DNA of 64,000 nt from contig NZ_JBJIAA010000016.1 in NCBI RefSeq assembly GCF_045310695.1, forward strand, positions 1 to 64,000. Reading direction: 5' to 3'. Within the stretch, counting starts at the first letter, position 1. Every line of letters starts with the position of its first letter. The stretch is from Clostridium_S neuense. GTDB taxonomy: Bacteria; Bacillota; Clostridia; Clostridiales; Clostridiaceae. Under the pieces are notes generated by a model. That model was not told the origin of the DNA. It saw only the letters and a list, made by a program, of their open reading frames with translations, and made no database searches. Of this stretch, positions 8,585 through 16,874 are shown piece after piece. The position numbers and the translations under genes were made by a program.

Positions 8585-10321
8585 ATGCAAAAAGAATTTT
8601 CCATGAGTAATGATAAAGTAATAATTAATTTTACAGCTAAATACTGTGATACTTCAGAAAAAGTGTTAAACAGTAATGGATTTAAAAAAATTATAGAGGC
8701 TTTTATAAAAAACATAAAATTTAGAAATTCAAATGACTTCAAGTATATTGAAAAGGCCATTAAGGAAAATGATAGCGATGAAATCGTAAATAAGGTAGTG
8801 GAAATTTACAAGTTGTTATTGGTGTTTGCAAGAGAAGAAGTTATAAAAATCAATCCTAGATATGAAAATCTGCTAGAAAATCCAGATTCGCTTATAAAAA
8901 TTACAGAAGATATATATGGATTTTGGAGAAGGCTAGAAAGGTATACTATAGTTCATAATAGCAAACTTAATGATGGTTTAGAAAATGTAAGTTTTGTTGA
9001 TTCAAATACACAGTTTTCACAGCTTATACTTAATACTTATAGAAAAATAGAAGAAAATATTCAGGGGGAAAAGCCTAAGGTTTATAGACAGCTTCCAGCA
9101 GGAGCAAATGCAGGACTTATTGTTAATAGTATAAAGTGGAAGTATCCAGAAGGATATGAATGTTTAAATGGAGTTCCCGTGATTGATTCCGTATTTATAG
9201 ACCCACCTTTTATATCTTATCCTAAGAAGATAAAAAGAGATGGAACTTTTTCTGAGGTATTTGAGAATCCATTAAATTGTAGAATAAATAGAGATCACTG
9301 GTTTTGTTTTCCTATAAAGGTTGGTGAACTTCTTGCTTTTGTATATTTTCATAGAGACTTTATGGCTCATGGAATTACACTATGCAATTTGTTTGAAATA
9401 GCCAAAGAGAACGAATATACTAATTCAAAACCTAATATAATTTTTGTATTTGGTGCAAAAGATAATAGTGAAACGACGAGAACAATATTTTATGATGATA
9501 AGAAAAATGATATAATGCTTGGTTATATAAATTACAGTGAAGATATAGATTATTTTGGATATATGAAAAAGATGACCCTTACACTGCATAATTTAATTAT
9601 GATAAAAAGAGGGTATTTACCAATTCATGGGGCTATGGTGAATATAATTACAAAGGACGGAAAGACAGTAAATGCAGTAATAATGGGGGATAGTGGAGCT
9701 GGAAAATCGGAAAGCCTTGAAGCATTTAGAGAACTTGGAGAAAAATATATAAGTGATATGACTGTAATATTTGATGATATGGGTGTAATTAAATTAAATG
9801 AAAATAGTAAACCAAAGGGATATGGTACAGAAATAGGTGCATTTGTAAGACTAGATGATCTTGATCCAGGATATGCTTTCAGAGAGATAGATAGAAGTAT
9901 ATTTATGAATCCCGATAAAACTAATGCTAGACTTGTGATACCGGTTGCCACTTATAATGATATAACAAGAGGATATCCAGTAGATATATTTTTGTATGCT
10001 AATAATTATGAAGCTGGTGGAGATGAATTAGAATTTTTTAAATCAGTAGATGAAGCCATTGAGGTGTTTAAGAGTGGAGCGAGAATGGCTAAAGGAACAA
10101 CAACAGAAAAAGGACTTGTAAAGACATTTTTTGCAAATCCATTTGGACCAACTCAAAAGCAAAGTGAAACTGAAAAGTTAATAGATGTATATTTTAATAA
10201 GCTTTTTGAAACTGGTGTTAAAGTTGGACAAATAAGAACGCGTCTTGGAATAAAAGGGCAAGAAAAAACTGGACCTAAAAAGGCAGCTATTCGACTTTTG
10301 GATATAGTTAAAACATTGTAA
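8585..10321 (+). CDS. P-loop kinase/ATPase distantly related to PEP carboxykinase
   Basis: From the ATG at 8585 the protein has 578 residues. The inner ATG is chosen because AGGGGGTT lies just upstream of it. GDSGAGKS at 368-375 is a clear Walker A loop in a PEPCK/HPr-kinase-like setting (hydrophobic strand before it, then SESLEAFRELG). An acidic FDDMG follows about 30 residues later and could bind metal. The N-terminal half (about 1-340) is alpha/beta with no motif I recognise. There is no signal peptide or membrane segment. It lies alone between argH and a terminator. True PEP carboxykinase is unlikely because the decarboxylation motifs are not evident. The substrate is unknown; protein or small-molecule phosphorylation are both possible. 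Confidence 0.65.
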   Translation: MQKEFSMSNDKVIINFTAKYCDTSEKVLNSNGFKKIIEAFIKNIKFRNSNDFKYIEKAIKENDSDEIVNKVVEIYKLLLVFAREEVIKINPRYENLLENPDSLIKITEDIYGFWRRLERYTIVHNSKLNDGLENVSFVDSNTQFSQLILNTYRKIEENIQGEKPKVYRQLPAGANAGLIVNSIKWKYPEGYECLNGVPVIDSVFIDPPFISYPKKIKRDGTFSEVFENPLNCRINRDHWFCFPIKVGELLAFVYFHRDFMAHGITLCNLFEIAKENEYTNSKPNIIFVFGAKDNSETTRTIFYDDKKNDIMLGYINYSEDIDYFGYMKKMTLTLHNLIMIKRGYLPIHGAMVNIITKDGKTVNAVIMGDSGAGKSESLEAFRELGEKYISDMTVIFDDMGVIKLNENSKPKGYGTEIGAFVRLDDLDPGYAFREIDRSIFMNPDKTNARLVIPVATYNDITRGYPVDIFLYANNYEAGGDELEFFKSVDEAIEVFKSGARMAKGTTTEKGLVKTFFANPFGPTQKQSETEKLIDVYFNKLFETGVKVGQIRTRLGIKGQEKTGPKKAAIRLLDIVKTL

Positions 10322-10324
10322 TAT

Positions 10325-10355
10325 AAAAAAGGTTGATTTAAATCAACCTTTTTTT
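10325..10355 (+). terminator. Terminator after the P-loop gene
   Basis: A palindrome with a 15-bp stem and almost no loop ends in seven T; the A-rich 5' arm means it could also act on the opposite strand. Confidence 0.8.
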
Positions 10356-10440
10356 ATGAAACATAATAAATAATTTACTATAAAAACCATTACATATAAA
10401 ACATATAGAAAAATTATTGTATGAGTTTTAAAGTGTACAT

Positions 10441-10650
10441 TTATTTTTCTACTCTTACTTCTCTATCTCTTCCTAAGAATGATATAGCATATAATCCAGC
10501 TATTCCAACAATGGCATATATTACTCTACTAACTGAGGACATAGTACCAAATAATGCTGCAACTAAATCAAAATTAAAGAAGCCTATTAATCCCCAATTT
10601 ACAGACCCTATTATAACTAAAAGCAGTGCAATTATGTCTAAAGTCTTCAT
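10441..10650 (-). CDS. DUF378 family small membrane protein
   Basis: A 69-residue protein with two hydrophobic helices (about 3-24 and 38-57) separated by GFFNFDLVAALFG, and a charged C-terminal tail. The IIGSVNWGLIG stretch is typical of DUF378 (YuzA-like) proteins, whose function is not known. The start is taken as the ATG at 10650 because GGAG directly abuts the in-frame ATG at 10659. It is convergent with the upstream P-loop gene and monocistronic. Confidence 0.8.
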   Translation of the reverse strand: MKTLDIIALLLVIIGSVNWGLIGFFNFDLVAALFGTMSSVSRVIYAIVGIAGLYAISFLGRDREVRVEK

Positions 10651-10734
10651 GTTATACATCTCCTTTAAATAGTTTTTACAGCATTATTATGCGCAAATTT
10701 TAATATATTATGTTTATGTTCAAAATAAATATTT

Positions 10735-11199
10735 TTATATTTCTATGTTTCTGTCTATTGGTTGAGAAAGCGATATGAATGTATTGGTCCTCTGAATACC
10801 TTCTATCATTTGTATTTTATTGATTAAAAGATCTTGAAGGTCGGAAATACTTTTACATATTACTTTGGCAAAAATTGAAAAATCACCTGTTATGTAATAA
10901 AGTTCAACTATCTCTTTAATTTCTTTCATAGAATCAAGTACATTTGTATAAGTTGCAGCTTTATCAAGGTATATGCCTATAAAACAACAAACATCATAGC
11001 CAAGTTTTGGGTTGTTCAATATAAGCTTAGTACCCTTTATTATGCCCATTTCCTCCATCTTTTTCATTCTTACGTGTATTGTACCACCACTTACATGACA
11101 TTGTCTTGCTATTTCAAGATAAGGTGTTCTTGAGTCTTTAACTAAAATATCTAATATTTGTAAATCCAAATCATCTAATCCATTAACTTGCAAATTCAT
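10735..11199 (-). CDS. Lrp/AsnC family transcriptional regulator
   Basis: A 154-residue feast/famine regulator. The N-terminal winged helix-turn-helix covers about residues 8-60 (DSRTPYLEIARQCHVSGGTI, then RMKKMEEMGII). The C-terminal RAM/ligand-binding domain (about 70-145) includes the typical LYYITGDFSIFAKV. GGAGTG precedes the ATG at 11199. Three 20-bp direct repeats lie 37-90 bases upstream of its start, so autoregulation is likely. The effector is probably an amino acid, as in the family, but cannot be read from the sequence. Confidence 0.9.
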   Translation of the reverse strand: MNLQVNGLDDLDLQILDILVKDSRTPYLEIARQCHVSGGTIHVRMKKMEEMGIIKGTKLILNNPKLGYDVCCFIGIYLDKAATYTNVLDSMKEIKEIVELYYITGDFSIFAKVICKSISDLQDLLINKIQMIEGIQRTNTFISLSQPIDRNIEI

Positions 11200-11235
11200 T
11201 TAAATCACTCCTATACATTAAGTAGACATTAATAT

Positions 11236-11289
11236 TATATCAAACTTAGCACCCATATATCAAACTTAATGCTTATATATCAAAAATTT
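11236..11289. repeat. Three direct repeats with a 20-bp period upstream of the Lrp gene
   Basis: TATATCAAACTTA begins at 11236 and 11256, and a diverged copy, TATATCAAAAATT, begins at 11276. The spacing is exactly 20 bp, close to two helical turns. The array lies between the divergent Lrp gene and the nuclease gene at 11398 and is a candidate operator for the Lrp protein. Confidence 0.65.
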
Positions 11290-11397
11290 TATTTAATAAT
11301 TTAATTAAATAAGGCACATTATTTGTATTCGTAGTATTTTATTATAAATTTAGTTGGTGTATAATAAAAATCTGTAGATTATTAGGGGGAGTAAAAT

Positions 11398-12195
11398 ATG
11401 TATATAACTGAAACTGAACGTAAAATAAATATCTCTCCTCAGATAGTATTGCACTATAACATGTTTAATATAGCATATTTTGATATAGAAACAACTGGAT
11501 TTGATAAAGAGAAGGATAATGTAATCTTAATCTCTTTAGGCTATTATGTCAAAGATAGTATTTTTAAGGTAAAGCAATATTTTGGGGAAAGTTTAGAAGA
11601 TGAAAAAAATATATTAAAAAATTTTTTCAAAGATTTAAAGAAATTTAAAGTGTGGTGTTCATATAATGGAAAAGCATTTGATGAGCCTTTTATAAGATAT
11701 AGGATGGATAAGTATAAAACCTATTTTGATTTACCGAATGAACATATTGATTTATATAGAATGATAAAACCATACAAACAGCAGCTTAAGCTAGAAAGAT
11801 GTAATTTGAAATCGGTGGAAAAGTACGCAGGTATAATTAGAAAAGACACAATTGATGGTGGAATGTGTGTTGAACTTTATAAAAAATATCTCCAGAATAA
11901 GGATGGAAAATTGAGAAAAAAAATTATGCTGCATAATTTTGAGGATGTTTTAAATCTTCCTAGTATATTTCAAATAGTTTGGAAAATTCAAAATGAAAGT
12001 AGCTTTATAAGAGAAGATCATATTACAGACAAACAGTTAAGCTATTTAAAGTATTTGTTATCTAAAAATGATATAGTTCTAGATATTGAACTAGAAAAAA
12101 TAGCTAGAAAAAGTGCTTCAAAAGTTATATCCGCTTTATTAGGTGGAGAAACAGAAGTTAATGAACTTAAAAAGATTATAGATAAATACTGCTAA
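11398..12195 (+). CDS. RNase H-fold 3'-5' exonuclease-like protein (YprB type)
   Basis: A 265-residue predicted nuclease. FDIETTG at 28-34 gives the first Asp-Glu pair, YNGKAFDEPF starting at residue 89 gives the second Asp (D95), and HNFEDV at 179-184 gives the last one (D183), in the DEDD order. This matches the RNase_H_2 superfamily seen in YprB-like proteins. GGGGGAG lies 6-12 bases before the ATG. There is no membrane segment. A shorter relative is encoded at 16112-16771, on the other side of the pfl genes. The substrate (DNA or RNA) is unknown. Confidence 0.75.
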   Translation: MYITETERKINISPQIVLHYNMFNIAYFDIETTGFDKEKDNVILISLGYYVKDSIFKVKQYFGESLEDEKNILKNFFKDLKKFKVWCSYNGKAFDEPFIRYRMDKYKTYFDLPNEHIDLYRMIKPYKQQLKLERCNLKSVEKYAGIIRKDTIDGGMCVELYKKYLQNKDGKLRKKIMLHNFEDVLNLPSIFQIVWKIQNESSFIREDHITDKQLSYLKYLLSKNDIVLDIELEKIARKSASKVISALLGGETEVNELKKIIDKYC

Positions 12196-12204
12196 ATTTT
12201 AATA

Positions 12205-12233
12205 TTGACATGCAGTTTTAAATATGATATTTT
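12205..12233 (+). promoter_or_regulatory. Promoter of the pfl riboswitch transcript
   Basis: A perfect TTGACA at 12205-12210, 17 bases, then TATTTT at 12228-12233 preceded by TG-A (extended -10). Transcription would start near 12240, just before the riboswitch. A second weaker pair, TTGACA at 12467-12472 and TATTGT at 12490-12495, could serve pflB independently of the riboswitch. Confidence 0.65.
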
Positions 12234-12242
12234 ATTATCATA

Positions 12243-12366
12243 AGATTCAAATATAATGAGTCATATAACCGGCGGAAGTGGAGTAACCACAGGGAGTATG
12301 ATTTATGTAGGAAGCCGACCGCCTGGGCAAAATTAGCCTAGGCGGTTTTTTGACTCTTTTGAATCT
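12243..12366 (+). promoter_or_regulatory. ZTP riboswitch (pfl motif) with intrinsic terminator
   Basis: The aptamer has the ZTP hallmarks. GAGTCATA (12258-12265) pairs with TATGATTT (12298-12305) as the P1-like helix. GTGG/CCAC forms a small hairpin, followed by AGGGAG. The conserved CCGACCGCCTGGGC (12315-12328) follows, and GGCGG at 12271-12275 can form the pseudoknot with CCGCC. The 3' part of this conserved block is also the 5' arm of a terminator: 12318-12328 pairs with 12336-12346, then six T. Ligand binding should therefore favour read-through (an ON switch). The ligand of the class is ZTP/ZMP, a signal of 10-formyl-tetrahydrofolate shortage, which fits control of formate production by pflB. 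Confidence 0.88.
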
Positions 12367-12554
12367 ATAAAATGGTAAAAATACAAATAAACAGTGCACT
12401 ATTTTAAAAACATATTATGTTAAAAATAATTATGAGAAAATTTCGACAATTGTATTTTTAAGTGTATTGACATTAAAGTATAAGGATTATATTGTAAAAA
12501 GGTAAATGAAAGTGAGTATTAGTTATCAAAATAATAAATAAAGGATGGTATAAT

Positions 12555-14786
12555 ATGAGAAAAGAATGGACAGATTTTAAAACAGGAACTTGGAATGAGA
12601 TTATTGATGTTAGAAATTTTATACAAAAGAATTACACTCCATATGAAGGAGATGAGAGTTTTTTAGAAAAACCAACTAAGAAGACAAAGGCAGTATGGAA
12701 TAAGTGTGAAGCTTTAATTTTAGAAGAGATTAAAAAAGGTGGGGTACTAAAAACTGATCCTAAGACAATTTCAGGTATAAATAGTTTTAAACCTGGTTAC
12801 GTTGATAAGGATAATGAAGTTATTGTGGGACTTCAAACTGATGAACCATTAAAAAGAATGGTAAATCCATTTGGTGGAATAAGAATGGCAAAGCAGGCAT
12901 TAGAAGCTTATGGATCTCAAATTGATGAAGATGTATATGAAATATTTACAAAATACAGAAGAACTCATAATGAAGGCGTTTTTGATGCTTATACCGAAGA
13001 AATGAGAACTGCAAGACATGTAGGATTACTTACTGGACTTCCTGATGCTTATGGAAGAGGAAGAATAATAGGAGATTTTAGAAGAGTAGCATTATATGGA
13101 ATTGATTATTTAATAGAACAAAAGAAAATTGACTTATCTGATTCAAAAGGTGATATGACAGAGGAACTAATAAGAAGAAGAGAAGAAATTTCAATGCAAA
13201 TTAAGGCGCTTAAAGAAATGAAGGCTATGGCTCAAAGCTATGGTATAGATATTTCAAAACCTGCGTCTAATGCAAAAGAAGCTGTTCAATTTACTTATAT
13301 GGGATATTTAGCTGGGATAAAGGAAAATAATGGTGCAGCAATGTCACTTGGAAGAGTATCTACCTTCCTTGACATATATATTGAAAGAGATTTAAAAAAT
13401 GGGGTTATGACAGAAAAAGAGGCACAAGAGCTTATAGATCAATTTATAATAAAATTAAGATTAGAAAGACATTTAAGAACTCCTGAATACAATGAATTAT
13501 TTGCTGGAGATCCTAACTGGGTTACAGAATCTATAGGAGGAATGGGCATAAATGGAGAGACCTTAGTAACTAAAAATTCATTTAGATTTCTTCATACTTT
13601 GACAAACTTGGGACCAGCACCAGAACCAAATATGACAGTTTTATGGTCAGAAAAGCTTCCAGAGACATTTAAGAAATACTGCACTAAAATGTCAATAGAT
13701 ACTGATGCACTTCAATATGAAAATGACGATGTAATGAGACCTATTTATGGAGACGATTATGGAATAGCATGCTGTGTATCTGCAATGCAAATAGGAAAAC
13801 AAATGCAGTTCTTTGGTGCTAGATGCAACATTGCTAAATCTCTTCTTTATGGAATAAATGGTGGAATAGATGAGAAAAAGTTTGAGAAAGTAGTTCCGGG
13901 TATTGAAAAGATAAATGATGAAGTTTTAGATTATGAAAAAGTTAAAGAAAATTATTTTAAAGTTTTAGAATATGTAGCTAAGCTTTATGTAAATACTCTT
14001 AATACTATACATTATATGCATGATAAATATGCATATGAAGCTGGACTTATGGCTCTTCATGATACTGATGTTCATAGATTTTTAGCATGTGGTATAGCAG
14101 GTCTCTCTGTTGCAGCAGATTCTTTAAGTGCTATAAAATATGCAAAGGTTAAGCCTATAAGAAATGAAAATGGAATAGCAGTTGATTTTGAAATAGACGG
14201 AGATTTTCCTATGTATGGAAATGATGATGACAGAGTTGATGATATAGCAGTAGAAATCGTAAATAAATTTATAAAAGAACTTAGAAAAACTAAGGCATAT
14301 AGAAATGCAGAGCACACATTATCAGCATTAACTATAACTTCAAATGTAATGTATGGTAAGAAGACAGGTTCTACACCAGATGGAAGAAAAGCTGGAGAGC
14401 CTTTAGCACCAGGAGCAAACCCAATGCATGGAAGAGATAAAAATGGAGCACTTGCATCATTAAACAGTGTTGCTAAAGTACCATATAGAAGTGTATGTCA
14501 GGATGGAGTATCAAATACGTTCTCAATTATTCCAGATGCTCTTGGAAAAGATAAGGATTCTAGAATAAATAATTTAAAAGCACTTTTAGATGGATATTTT
14601 GTTCAAGGTGCACATCACTTAAATGTAAATGTAATGAATAGGGAAACACTTCTTGATGCTATGGAGAACCCAGACAAGTATCCTACACTTACAATAAGAG
14701 TTTCAGGATATGCAGTTCATTTTGTAAAACTTACTAGGGAGCAGCAGCTTGAAGTTGTAAATAGGACTTTCCACGAAAGAGTGTAA
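12555..14786 (+). CDS. pflB: Pyruvate formate-lyase (formate acetyltransferase)
   Basis: Converts pyruvate and CoA to acetyl-CoA and formate by a glycyl-radical mechanism; in clostridia it supplies one-carbon units. It has 743 residues, the normal length. The adjacent active-site cysteines are C406 and C407 in ACCVSAMQIG. The glycyl-radical loop RVSGYAVHF begins at 715, with the radical site at G718. GGATGG precedes the ATG. Its activase gene follows 16 bases later. The ZTP riboswitch about 200 bases upstream ties expression to folate one-carbon demand. The paired cysteines and the neighbouring activase favour true PFL over a glycerol or choline-lyase relative. Confidence 0.95.
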   Translation: MRKEWTDFKTGTWNEIIDVRNFIQKNYTPYEGDESFLEKPTKKTKAVWNKCEALILEEIKKGGVLKTDPKTISGINSFKPGYVDKDNEVIVGLQTDEPLKRMVNPFGGIRMAKQALEAYGSQIDEDVYEIFTKYRRTHNEGVFDAYTEEMRTARHVGLLTGLPDAYGRGRIIGDFRRVALYGIDYLIEQKKIDLSDSKGDMTEELIRRREEISMQIKALKEMKAMAQSYGIDISKPASNAKEAVQFTYMGYLAGIKENNGAAMSLGRVSTFLDIYIERDLKNGVMTEKEAQELIDQFIIKLRLERHLRTPEYNELFAGDPNWVTESIGGMGINGETLVTKNSFRFLHTLTNLGPAPEPNMTVLWSEKLPETFKKYCTKMSIDTDALQYENDDVMRPIYGDDYGIACCVSAMQIGKQMQFFGARCNIAKSLLYGINGGIDEKKFEKVVPGIEKINDEVLDYEKVKENYFKVLEYVAKLYVNTLNTIHYMHDKYAYEAGLMALHDTDVHRFLACGIAGLSVAADSLSAIKYAKVKPIRNENGIAVDFEIDGDFPMYGNDDDRVDDIAVEIVNKFIKELRKTKAYRNAEHTLSALTITSNVMYGKKTGSTPDGRKAGEPLAPGANPMHGRDKNGALASLNSVAKVPYRSVCQDGVSNTFSIIPDALGKDKDSRINNLKALLDGYFVQGAHHLNVNVMNRETLLDAMENPDKYPTLTIRVSGYAVHFVKLTREQQLEVVNRTFHERV

Positions 14787-14802
14787 GAAAGGTGATTATT
14801 AT

Positions 14803-15525
14803 ATGGGTAAAATTCATTCGATAGAGACAATGGGGCTTGTTGATGGTCCGGGAATAAGAGTTGTTGTATTTTTCCAAGGTTGCAGACTTAGATGTGCATT
14901 TTGTCATAATCCTGATACATGGGATTTTAATGGAGGAACTATGGAGTTAAGCCCTGATGAGCTTTTAGATAAAGTAAAAAGATTTAAGACTTATTTTAAA
15001 GCATCAGGTGGAGGGGTTACCTGCTCTGGAGGAGAACCTCTTATGCAGCCAGAGTTTTTATTAGAATTTTTTAAACTTTGCAAGGAAAATGGAATAAATA
15101 CAACACTTGATACAGCTGGATTTGGAAAAGGAAATTATAAGGAAATATTAAATTATACAGATACAGTAATTCTAGATATAAAGCATGTAGATAAGAATGG
15201 ATACAAGAAGCTTACTGGCGGAGATATGGATGAATTTTATAAATTTTTACAAGCAGTTAATGAAGCAAAAAGCAGCATATGGATAAGACACGTTATGGTT
15301 CCTGGTATTACAGATAATTATAAGGCTATGGATAATCTTATAGATGTAATAAGAGAATTAAGAGATATAGAAAAATTTGAAGTTTTACCATACCACACTC
15401 TTGGGGTAAAAAAGTATGATAAGTTGGACATTAGATACAGGCTTAAGGATACAGAACCAATGGATAAAGAAGCTGCATTAAAGTTTGAGAGTTATGTTAA
15501 ACAATCCTTGAAAAATAAATCCTAG
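14803..15525 (+). CDS. pflA: Pyruvate formate-lyase activating enzyme (radical SAM)
   Basis: Uses S-adenosylmethionine and a [4Fe-4S] cluster to create the glycyl radical on PflB. It has 240 residues. The cluster motif CRLRCAFC gives C27, C31 and C34 (CX3CX2C), followed by the family HNPDTW. GGGVTCSGGEPL (near 68-79) is the GGE-type SAM-binding strand. AAAGGTG lies just before the ATG. It is co-transcribed with pflB, with a 16-base gap. No extra ferredoxin-like cluster domain is present, which fits the short PFL-activase class. Confidence 0.95.
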   Translation: MGKIHSIETMGLVDGPGIRVVVFFQGCRLRCAFCHNPDTWDFNGGTMELSPDELLDKVKRFKTYFKASGGGVTCSGGEPLMQPEFLLEFFKLCKENGINTTLDTAGFGKGNYKEILNYTDTVILDIKHVDKNGYKKLTGGDMDEFYKFLQAVNEAKSSIWIRHVMVPGITDNYKAMDNLIDVIRELRDIEKFEVLPYHTLGVKKYDKLDIRYRLKDTEPMDKEAALKFESYVKQSLKNKS

Positions 15526-15578
15526 TACTATAAAATAATATTATAAAAGGGTAAAATTAGTATATAGGGGGGATTTAT

Positions 15579-15974
15579 GTGTCGTTAACTTCAAAGTCCA
15601 ATCTTCATGAAGAAAGAGAATATAAGTATAAAAATGAAAAGAGAAAAAAATACAGAATTAAGTTTCCTGTTGAAATTTTATATCCAAGATTAAATAATGA
15701 AAGTGTACATGAAAAATATGGATTAGATGAATCTGTATTAGAGGCGGTAAATTTGTCGGAACAAGGTATTTGTTTTAAAAGCAAAATCAAGCTTAAGGTT
15801 GGGGATTTTATTAATTTCTCTCTTAAGATTGATAAAAATCCTTCATTTTGGTGTATGGCTGTAGTGAAATGGGTTAGCATCGATGATAATTTTTATGTTG
15901 CTGGATGTGAATTCATATCCCAAAGCCTTGTACAAATACAGGCTATAAGGGAATATGTAAAAACAAAATGTTAG
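15579..15974 (+). CDS. PilZ domain protein, likely c-di-GMP receptor
   Basis: A 131-residue single-domain protein. The c-di-GMP-binding signature is complete: RKKYR at 22-26 (RxxxR) and NLSEQG at 58-63 (NxSxxG), followed by a beta-rich PilZ barrel. It starts with GTG at 15579, preceded by GGGGGGA; the overlapping ATG at 15577 reaches a stop after three codons. It lies about 900 bases before the pilus locus and could link c-di-GMP to pilus function, but it is not in the pilus operon. A large hairpin follows it. Confidence 0.85.
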   Translation: MSLTSKSNLHEEREYKYKNEKRKKYRIKFPVEILYPRLNNESVHEKYGLDESVLEAVNLSEQGICFKSKIKLKVGDFINFSLKIDKNPSFWCMAVVKWVSIDDNFYVAGCEFISQSLVQIQAIREYVKTKC

Positions 15975-15978
15975 TGTA

Positions 15979-16030
15979 AAGTATAAAAAGAGATTGTTTG
16001 AAGTATTTGGACAATCTCTTTTTATACTTT
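15979..16030 (+). terminator. Large hairpin, probable terminator
   Basis: A stem of about 19 bp (15979-15998 with 16012-16030, one bulge) has U-rich sequence inside its 3' arm but no long T run after it, so termination is probable rather than certain. Confidence 0.6.
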
Positions 16031-16111
16031 ATGCAAAAAATGCAAATATTGTGTTACAATAATATTTATAGGACATAATAATTATGTAATCTTTCAGAAA
16101 GAGTGGTAAAA

Positions 16112-16771
16112 GTGATAATAGAAGAAAAAAGTATATATATAAGTGATATAGATAATAATGAATGCTTTGAAAAGGATGGTAGCAGAGAGATATATAAGAA
16201 GGCACTGTTTTTTGATTTGGAGCATTATATTTATAAGAAGCCAATTTGCATTGGGGTTTTTGGATGTGCATATTATGATGATGCATCAAAAGAGCTTAAG
16301 TTAACCCAATATATGATAGAAAACAAATCTGATGCTGCAGCTATACTTAGTTTGGCAAAGGATTATTTTTATAAAGCTAAAAATAAATTAAATAAAGAAT
16401 ATATAGTTACTTTTTCAGGAAATAATGATTTTACAATTATAAATTATTTATTTGAAAAAAATAATATCAATGTTAAAGTAAATGAATATTTTAAATCAAT
16501 TGATTTGCAAAGAGAATATGAAAAAATTGTAGGGAAAGTTATAGGCCTTAAAAATTTAGAAAAAATATTTAATATTGCAAGAGAAAGTGAATTGATAGGT
16601 GGGGCAACTCTTGCAAAAACTTTTTATAAAGTAATTAAAGATGATGAATATTTTAATAGAATGCCAGATGAAAAGAAAACAAAAATTATGACTTATAACG
16701 GCCAGGATGTAATTAGCTTGTTTTATATGTTAGTTAGCTGGTCAACATATGCACATAAATTAGATCAATAA
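16112..16771 (+). CDS. RNase H-fold nuclease-like protein, second copy
   Basis: About 219 residues from a GTG at 16112; a GTG at 16103 is possible but has a weaker ribosome site. The protein repeats the plan of the nuclease at 11398: FFDLEHYIY gives an Asp-x-Glu pair near residue 33, FSGNNDFTI lies in the position of YNGKAFD, and YNGQDVISLF near the C terminus gives the last Asp. It shares the RNase_H_2 superfamily look but is shorter and more diverged, with no long C-terminal extension. Activity is plausible because the acidic residues are present; the substrate is unknown. Confidence 0.6.
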   Translation: MIIEEKSIYISDIDNNECFEKDGSREIYKKALFFDLEHYIYKKPICIGVFGCAYYDDASKELKLTQYMIENKSDAAAILSLAKDYFYKAKNKLNKEYIVTFSGNNDFTIINYLFEKNNINVKVNEYFKSIDLQREYEKIVGKVIGLKNLEKIFNIARESELIGGATLAKTFYKVIKDDEYFNRMPDEKKTKIMTYNGQDVISLFYMLVSWSTYAHKLDQ

Positions 16772-16811
16772 TATTATTTTGCTGCTCCTGATTATTTTTA
16801 TGAAAATTGTT

Positions 16812-16856
16812 CACAATTTATTTATAGGGAATTTTTTATGCTATTTATAAATTGTG
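16812..16856 (+). promoter_or_regulatory. Long inverted repeat in the leader of the first pilin gene
   Basis: CACAATTTATTTATAG at 16812-16827 is inverted at 16841-16856 with two mismatches and a 13-base loop. It lies 19 bases before the pilin start and its Shine-Dalgarno AGGAGG. It has no T tail, so it could be an operator or a leader hairpin rather than a terminator. Confidence 0.5.
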
Positions 16857-16874
16857 ATAGGAGGCTGCAGCTAA

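Noticed and set aside
10421..10672. 83-codon forward frame opposite the DUF378 gene
   Set aside because: The reverse frame has a recognised family, two helices and a ribosome site; the forward frame has none of these.
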